Source of the DNA: Candidatus Latescibacterota bacterium
Lineage (GTDB): Bacteria > Latescibacterota > UBA2968 > UBA8231
Direction of reading: 5' to 3'
Assembly: GCA_022826515.1 (NCBI GenBank)
Contig: JAJDUT010000128.1
Coordinates: forward strand, 1-29,660
Length of the DNA stretch: 29,660 nucleotides
The notes beneath the pieces were generated by a model. That model saw nothing but the letters and a program-made list of their open reading frames with translations, searched no databases and was not told the origin of the DNA. A program made the position numbers and the translations under genes. The first letter of the stretch is position 1. Each line of letters starts with the position of its first letter. Positions 25,413 through 29,660 of this stretch are shown one piece after another.

Positions 25413-26912
25413 CCCCTGCAACAACTTCCCCATCGCTCCACGCACCACACTCAATTCCTTTTCCAACTGATCGATCTCCCTGCCCACCGCGTCAATATCA
25501 ATCTCCTCCTCTTCCTCAAAGGTATCTACATAGCGCGGAATGTTCAGGTTGAAGTCGTTTTCCGCGATTTCCTCAAAGGTGGTGAGGTGGGCGTATTTAT
25601 CTACATCTTCGCGTTTTTCATAGGCAGCGGTGATCTTTTCGAGGTGCTCGTCAAGCAAGGTGTTTTGATTCTTGCCCGCCTGATATTCGCGGCTCGCATC
25701 GACAAACAGAACGTCTTTGCGGTGCCCATTCGCGCCCCCTTGTTCACGCGAGCGGTCAAAGACCAAAATGGCCACCGGTATTGAGGTCGTGGGGAACAGA
25801 TTGCCGGGCAAGCCGATGACGGCGTCGAGCAAATTTTCTTCAATCAGTTGCTGGCGAATGCGCCCTTCAGCAGCGCCCCGGAACAAAACGCCGTGCGGAG
25901 CGACCACCGCAACCCGCCCCTCTTTTTCCAAAGCCGCTTCTATCATGTGGCTAATGAAAGCGTAATCGCCCTTGGATTTGGGCGGCACCCCGCGCCAAAA
26001 GCGATTGTAAGGATCCGCGTCGGCATCTTCCGCACCCCACTTGTCGAGCGAAAACGGCGGATTGGCGACCACGTTGTCGAACTTTATCAGTTGGTTGTTT
26101 TCCACCAGTGTCGGGGAGGTAAGGGTGTTGCACCATTCGATGCGGGCGGAGTCGGCACCGTGCAAAAACATATTCATCCGCGCCAGTGCCCAGGTGCTGC
26201 CGTTCACCTCCATGCCGTATAGGGAGTAGTCCTTGCCGCCCACTAGCCGGGCCGCCTCAATCAGCAGTCCGGCGGAACCGCAGGCAGGGTCGCAGATGCG
26301 GGCACCGGGTTTGGGCGCACAGAGTCTCGCGACCAGTTCGGACACTTTGTGCGGTGTGTAGAACTCGCCGGCTTTTTTCCCCGCGTCAGAGGCGAAACGC
26401 TCGATCAGGTAGATGTAGGTGTTGCCAATGACATCTTCCGAGACGCGGCTGGGGCTCATGTTCAATTCGGGCTTGTTGAAATCTTCCAGCAGCATTTTCA
26501 GGCGGCGATTGCGGTCTCTGGTTTTGCCGAGATTGGCCTCGCTGTTGAAGTCTATATTGCGGAAAACATCTTCGAGTTTCTCTTTGTTCTCGGTTTCAAT
26601 CGCCTCCAGCGCGATATTGATGAGCTCGCCAACATTGGCTTCCGAGCGCCGTTCATAGAGGTCGTAAAAGCTGCTGCCCTCTGGCAGGACAAAGCGTTCG
26701 TTTTTCAGCCTGCGCCGGATGCGCTCATCGTTGCCGCCGTATCTTTCTTGATATTCCTCGTAATGGTCTTTCCAGACATCGGAGATGTATTTGAGGAATA
26801 GCATCACGAGGATATAGTCTTTGTATCCCGCCGCATCCATCACTCCGCGAAAGGTGTCGCAGGCCGCCCAAGCGGCGTTGTTGATGTCTTTCTGTTGGAT
26901 TTGATCGCTCAT
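25401..26912 (-). CDS. hsdM: Type I restriction-modification DNA methyltransferase M subunit
   Basis: 503 residues from ATG 26912, with GGGAG about 12 nt upstream. HsdM methylates adenine in the site chosen by HsdS and is required for restriction as well. Visible features: an N-terminal helical domain ([20 protein letters not shown]), [20 protein letters not shown]-binding [15 protein letters not shown] (206-220), catalytic [13 protein letters not shown] (NPPF 284-287), [13 protein letters not shown] and [20 protein letters not shown]-terminal helix (about 470-500) would pair with HsdS. The last residues GIRR and the TGA stop come from repeat R5, so the native C-terminus has probably been replaced. 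Otherwise it looks intact. Confidence 0.96.
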   Translation of the reverse strand: MSDQIQQKDINNAAWAACDTFRGVMDAAGYKDYILVMLFLKYISDVWKDHYEEYQERYGGNDERIRRRLKNERFVLPEGSSFYDLYERRSEANVGELINIALEAIETENKEKLEDVFRNIDFNSEANLGKTRDRNRRLKMLLEDFNKPELNMSPSRVSEDVIGNTYIYLIERFASDAGKKAGEFYTPHKVSELVARLCAPKPGARICDPACGSAGLLIEAARLVGGKDYSLYGMEVNGSTWALARMNMFLHGADSARIEWCNTLTSPTLVENNQLIKFDNVVANPPFSLDKWGAEDADADPYNRFWRGVPPKSKGDYAFISHMIEAALEKEGRVAVVAPHGVLFRGAAEGRIRQQLIEENLLDAVIGLPGNLFPTTSIPVAILVFDRSREQGGANGHRKDVLFVDASREYQAGKNQNTLLDEHLEKITAAYEKREDVDKYAHLTTFEEIAENDFNLNIPRYVDTFEEEEEIDIDAVGREIDQLEKELSVVRGAMGKLLQGIRR

Positions 26913-26940
26913 ATTTCTTTATCGCTCCCATCGGTTTAAT

Positions 26941-26970
26941 ATCTGCGCTCATCTGCGTCCATCTGCGGAT
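26941..26970 (-). repeat. GCAGATG dispersed repeat, copy R6
   Basis: Read on the minus strand: ATCCGCAGATGGACGCAGAT, then GAGCGCAGAT. It encodes the end of hsdS (SADGRR and stop) and extends into the hsdS-hsdM gap. Same orientation as R5. Confidence 0.92.
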
Positions 26971-27560
26971 ACCTCTGTCGCCCATTGCATCTGAATTCCG
27001 CTGACCAGTTTCTCCTTCTTCGCCGCCAACTCCCTCATCAGCTTCTGCTCCTTATTCGATAAATCGGCCAAGGCGACGATGCGCTTCTGAGTTGCAAGGT
27101 CGGGCAAGGGAACTTGCAACTCATCGAGAGCGGCTTTGCCGATCACCGTCATCGCCGTTCCAGTAGCCCTGCTGTGCAAAAACGCCTGCGCCGACGCTTG
27201 GTTGACGAACCAACACAGGTACTCCGGGAGGACGTGCTTGCTCGTAACCCGGATTCTCAACAGCGGAGCCGCGACAACCGCTGGACCAATTTTCGTATCA
27301 ATGATTGCCGCCGTAGTGGTCTGCCTTCTAGAGCGAAAAATCAAATCTCTGCGTTTTACCAAATGGCGATCGCTAAGTTTATCCATTTTGATAGTGATCA
27401 GATTGCGATGGCTCAGTTTATTATCCTCGGTCAGGTCACGCATCTGAATGACTGCAACAGTCCCATCCGCTTCCGGCTCAATGCGGGAACGAAAGGCGAG
27501 GCCCATCTGGACATGGGCGATGTCTTTAAGCGTCTTCACCTTGAAATCGACAGGTTTCAA
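26949..27560 (-). CDS. hsdS: Type I restriction S subunit, single TRD (half-size)
   Basis: 203 residues from a TTG at 27560; no clear Shine-Dalgarno is seen, and an internal GTG at 27539 is an alternative. It has one target-recognition domain: LKDIAHVQMGLAFRSRIEPE, VIQMRDLTEDN, LVKRRDLIFRSRRQTTTAAI, LPEYLCWFVNQASAQAFLHS and TAMTVIGKAALDELQVPLPD, followed by a single conserved helix (QKRIVALADLSNKEQKLMRE). Full S subunits have two TRDs and about 400 residues, so this would have to dimerise or pair with hsdS2. The last residues are encoded by repeat R6. It lies directly upstream of hsdM, 36 nt apart. Confidence 0.85.
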   Translation of the reverse strand: MKPVDFKVKTLKDIAHVQMGLAFRSRIEPEADGTVAVIQMRDLTEDNKLSHRNLITIKMDKLSDRHLVKRRDLIFRSRRQTTTAAIIDTKIGPAVVAAPLLRIRVTSKHVLPEYLCWFVNQASAQAFLHSRATGTAMTVIGKAALDELQVPLPDLATQKRIVALADLSNKEQKLMRELAAKKEKLVSGIQMQWATEVSADGRR

Positions 27561-27572
27561 ATGATGTGGCGG

Positions 27573-27776
27573 CTATCCACCAAATAATCTCAGTCCGACG
27601 ATGGTAGCCCACGTAGCCAACTGAAGGCCGATGAGCCAACGAAAGTCTCGGCGGTGGTTGTTTTCTAGGCTGTCGAGGCGACGGGTTATGTTGTTGAGGC
27701 GCTCGTTAATTTGTTCGATGATACCCTCGAGGCGGCCGATGCGCTCGCCGTGGTCGAGAGAGGTTGATTCAGTCAT
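27573..27776 (-). CDS. Small coiled-coil membrane protein
   Basis: 67 residues from ATG 27776, with AAGGAG about 8 nt upstream. Residues 10-44 form a heptad-rich helix (RIGRLEGIIEQINERLNNIT, RRLDSLENNH) and residues 46-66 a single hydrophobic segment (WLIGLQLATWATIVGLRLF). This is a tail-anchored layout similar in style to the J-domain protein of the same cluster. It appears to be the first gene of the type I cluster. Its TAG stop is in frame with, and 12 nt before, the hsdS start. Not matched to a named family. Confidence 0.7.
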   Translation of the reverse strand: MTESTSLDHGERIGRLEGIIEQINERLNNITRRLDSLENNHRRDFRWLIGLQLATWATIVGLRLFGG

Positions 27777-27985
27777 AATTGGAATCTCCTTGATAGGGGT
27801 GATAGCGGTGAAATTCTGTGCAGTACAAAATAAGCGCAGACTATCCCTCTGTCAATAAAATACAGTAACATCGTTACTTCAAAATAATAGAAAAAACACT
27901 GGCCCGCATCGGCGACCCGCGCCGGTTGTCGCCGCATGGCCTATTGAGCTTATTAACAGGTCTAACTCGAACGAGGAGATACCTT
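27777..27985. promoter_or_regulatory. Divergent intergenic region between the restriction cluster and ridA-like gene
   Basis: 209 bp with no gene seen. An AT-rich centre (about 27825-27895) holds the small dyad GTAAC-ATC-GTTAC and is the likely site of both promoters. The right half is GC-rich with GGCGAC...GTCGCC arms. A strong GAGGAG for the plus-strand gene is at 27973-27978. Confidence 0.45.
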
Positions 27986-28471
27986 ATGAAAAGCTGTATC
28001 CGCGCCGCGCTCGTGTGTGCGCTTGCCGTCTCACCAGCCCTTGCCCAAGAGGCCGTGCCGCTCAAGACCCTACCCTTCAGCGCGGCTCGCCAAGCTGGCG
28101 ACCTCCTTTTCATCAGCGGCCAGATCGCCCGCACGGCCGACGGTGCCGACGTCAAGGAGTCGGTCGCGGCTGAGACTCATCAGACCATGAAAAATATCGG
28201 GCGGATACTCGAAGAGCACGGGTATGCGTTCGACGATCTCGTCAGTGTCACCGTCTGGCTCTCGGACATTGAAGATTATCACGAGATGAACAAGGCGTAC
28301 GCTTCGTACTTTAAAGAGCAATTCCCGGCGCGAGCCTGCACCGGCGGGGCGCAGATCGTCTTTGACTTTCGCGTTGAAATCGCTGCTATTGCCTATAAAA
28401 ATACGGATGACGATGGCGACCATAAGGACACGGATGACGGTGGCGATCATCACAATGGCGACGAGGACTAG
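27986..28471 (+). CDS. Exported RidA-family (YjgF/UK114) protein
   Basis: 161 residues. The ATG at 27986 is chosen because GAGGAG lies 8 nt upstream and a signal peptide follows directly (MKSCIRAALVCALAVSPALA, cleavage after Ala20). The RidA fold is clear: GDLLFISGQIA, QTMKNIGRILEEHGYAFDDL, VSVTVWLSDIEDYHEMNKAY, and the active-site Arg116 in FPARACTG with Glu131 in RVEIAAIA. Cytoplasmic RidA hydrolyses reactive enamines/imines; exported members are less studied. After the fold comes an unusual Asp/His tail (DDDGDHKDTDDGGDHHNGDE) that could bind metal. The asparaginase gene starts 3 nt downstream, so the two are probably one operon. Confidence 0.88.
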   Translation: MKSCIRAALVCALAVSPALAQEAVPLKTLPFSAARQAGDLLFISGQIARTADGADVKESVAAETHQTMKNIGRILEEHGYAFDDLVSVTVWLSDIEDYHEMNKAYASYFKEQFPARACTGGAQIVFDFRVEIAAIAYKNTDDDGDHKDTDDGGDHHNGDED

Positions 28472-28474
28472 GCC

Positions 28475-29473
28475 ATGCCGCTGAGTCGTCGTCGCTTCAT
28501 GCGCGAGACCGCGCTAGCCGCCGGTGGCCTAGCCCTTGCCGGCACGGCGCGCGCAGAAAAGGATATCCCCATGAGTACGGATCGCCCTCTCTTCGTCTCC
28601 ACTTGGGCCTTTGGCAAAGTCGCCAATGAACAATCGCTGCGGATCGCCGAACAGGGCGGCTCGGTTCTCGACGCCGTCGAGCGCGGCATCCACGTCGCCG
28701 AGGCCGACGCCTCCAATGCATCTGTGGGATTGGGGGGCATACCTAACGCCGAGGGCGTGGTGCAGCTCGACGCCTGCATTATGGATGGCGAGGGTCAGCG
28801 CGCTGGCAGCGTCGCCGCGATCGAGGGGATCCTGCATCCGATCTCGGTGGCGCGGCGGGTGATGGACGAGACCAAACACGTCATGCTCGTCGGCGAAGGC
28901 GCGCGGCAGTTCGCGCTGGAGCAGGGTTTTGCCAGCGTCGATTTGCTCACGGAAGAAAGGCGCAAGGCGTGGGAGGAATGGCGGGAAAAGCAGGGTGATG
29001 CCGACAATCACGACACTATCGCTCTGCTTGGACTCGACGGTGAGGGGCGGATTGCTGGCGGTTGCTCAACCAGCGGCTGGGGCTACAAGTTGCCGGGCCG
29101 CGTTGGCGACTCGCCGATCATTGGCAGCGGCTTGTACGTCGATGGGGGCGTGGGCGCGGCTGGGGCTACTGGTCTGGGCGAGAATGTCATGCGCTACTGC
29201 GCCACTTTCCTCGTCGTCGAATACATGCGCCAAGGGCTGCACCCAGAGGAAGCCTGTGTTGAGACCATCCGCCGCATAGTCGCGCTCGACCCGCGTCCGG
29301 TCGAGGAATTGCACCTCAATTTCGTGGCGCTCGACAAGCAAGGTCGCTTTGGCGCAGCGGGCACCAACGAGGGATTCCAGTACGCCGTTACCTATCCTGG
29401 GTACAGCGAAGTGCTCACGGGCGTTGGGGTGGGTACGGGTGAGATCGGACCCGAGGGGGGCAACCGGCGCTGA
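28475..29473 (+). CDS. Tat-exported N4-(beta-N-acetylglucosaminyl)-L-asparaginase (Ntn hydrolase)
   Basis: 332 residues from ATG 28475. A twin-arginine signal (SRRRFMRETALAAGGLALAG, cleavage near ARA27) directs the folded enzyme out of the cytoplasm. The glycosylasparaginase family is recognised by GGSVLDAVERGIHVAE, SVGLGGIPNAEGVVQLDACI, the autoproteolysis site DNHDTIALL with nucleophile Thr181, and GRVGDSPIIGSGLYVDGGVG followed by AAGATGLGE. The proenzyme is expected to cleave before Thr181 into two chains and to remove N-linked GlcNAc-Asn or related amides. Length is usual. It forms a pair with the exported RidA-like gene, which may deal with a reactive amine product (inference). Confidence 0.93.
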   Translation: MPLSRRRFMRETALAAGGLALAGTARAEKDIPMSTDRPLFVSTWAFGKVANEQSLRIAEQGGSVLDAVERGIHVAEADASNASVGLGGIPNAEGVVQLDACIMDGEGQRAGSVAAIEGILHPISVARRVMDETKHVMLVGEGARQFALEQGFASVDLLTEERRKAWEEWREKQGDADNHDTIALLGLDGEGRIAGGCSTSGWGYKLPGRVGDSPIIGSGLYVDGGVGAAGATGLGENVMRYCATFLVVEYMRQGLHPEEACVETIRRIVALDPRPVEELHLNFVALDKQGRFGAAGTNEGFQYAVTYPGYSEVLTGVGVGTGEIGPEGGNRR

Positions 29474-29480
29474 GGTTTAG

Positions 29481-29660
29481 GAGCCGTCTGAAATTCCCGG
29501 TGGCCGTCGCGTCAGCTCACTAGAAGTGGTTTCATAACCGTCTCAGTGTGATCATCATACAGGCGACGTTGACAAAGGCTTGATACATTTGGATGTGATA
29601 TTCCCATCGCACGACCAGCCGTCGGAAGTTACCCCACCATGCGAAGGTGCGTTCGACCTT
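29481..29660 (-). mobile_element. IS5-type insertion sequence, one end, cut by window edge
   Basis: The IS end is placed near 29481 (GAGCCGTCTGAAATTCC as a candidate terminal repeat), only about 8 bp after the asparaginase stop. The other end is outside the window, so the terminal repeat cannot be verified. Confidence 0.6.
29532..29660 (-). CDS. IS5-family transposase, C-terminal 42 residues
   Basis: The frame entering from the right edge reads KVERTFAWWGNFRRLVVRWE, then YHIQMYQAFVNVACMMITLRRL and stops at 29532. The VERTFAW...FRRL...RWEY pattern is the conserved C-terminal end of IS5-group DDE transposases, carrying the catalytic Glu. Only this end is visible, so intactness cannot be judged. 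Confidence 0.82.
   Translation of the reverse strand, partial: KVERTFAWWGNFRRLVVRWEYHIQMYQAFVNVACMMITLRRL

Noticed and set aside
1..29660. tRNA, rRNA or riboswitch
   Set aside because: No cloverleaf with a recognisable T-loop, no rRNA signature and no known riboswitch consensus was seen by eye; a covariance-model scan would be needed to exclude small RNAs.

Overview
The window reads as a chromosomal segment of an uncultured, environmental Gram-negative-type bacterium with moderately high GC. Two secreted proteins end in the FlgD/Ig-like 'AQNYPNPFN' module, and there is a leishmanolysin-like lipoprotein, a mandelate-racemase-family enzyme and an amidohydrolase. This mix is typical of Latescibacterota/Poribacteria-like or other FCB-superphylum genomes, often from marine or sponge settings. 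That placement is inference; no rRNA or universal marker gene is present.

Left part (1-14.2 kb): a metalloprotease lipoprotein cut by the left edge, with a nearly identical duplicated domain; a polysaccharide deacetylase; a decayed HicBA toxin-antitoxin scar; and a three-gene plus-strand cluster of an enolase-superfamily enzyme, a secreted diheme cytochrome and a secreted PQQ-type (glucose/sorbosone) dehydrogenase-like protein. The last two share the same C-terminal sorting-type domain and could form an extracytoplasmic oxidation module. Then come a DUF4143 ATPase, an amidohydrolase, an orphan HigA-type regulator, a DAACS dicarboxylate/amino-acid symporter and prpD (2-methylcitrate dehydratase).

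Middle part (14.2-27.8 kb): after a 2-hydroxyacid dehydrogenase lies a defence island. It holds a small type II-like restriction-modification pair with a plausible endonuclease and an Eco57I-like methylase broken by a frameshift. Next to it is a long minus-strand type I restriction-modification cluster. In transcription order this runs: small coiled-coil membrane protein, hsdS (half subunit), hsdM, GxxExxY nuclease-like protein, tail-anchored J-domain protein, hsdS2 (two frameshifts), a DUF4143 ATPase fragment, an AlbA_2/Schlafen-type ATPase, hsdR and a YgjP-type metallopeptidase.

The island is rich in unexplained repeats: six copies of a GCAGATG-type repeat, two of them in inverted orientation bounding and translated into the GxxExxY gene; a duplicated prpD promoter and leader placed directly ahead of the methylase; a 137-bp-period repeat built on the 11-mer CCAGTCAAGTA; and four 27-nt-class palindromes whose arms differ in sequence but keep pairing.

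Right end (27.9-29.66 kb): an exported RidA-family protein and a Tat-exported glycosylasparaginase on the plus strand, then the 3' end of an IS5-type transposase cut by the window edge.
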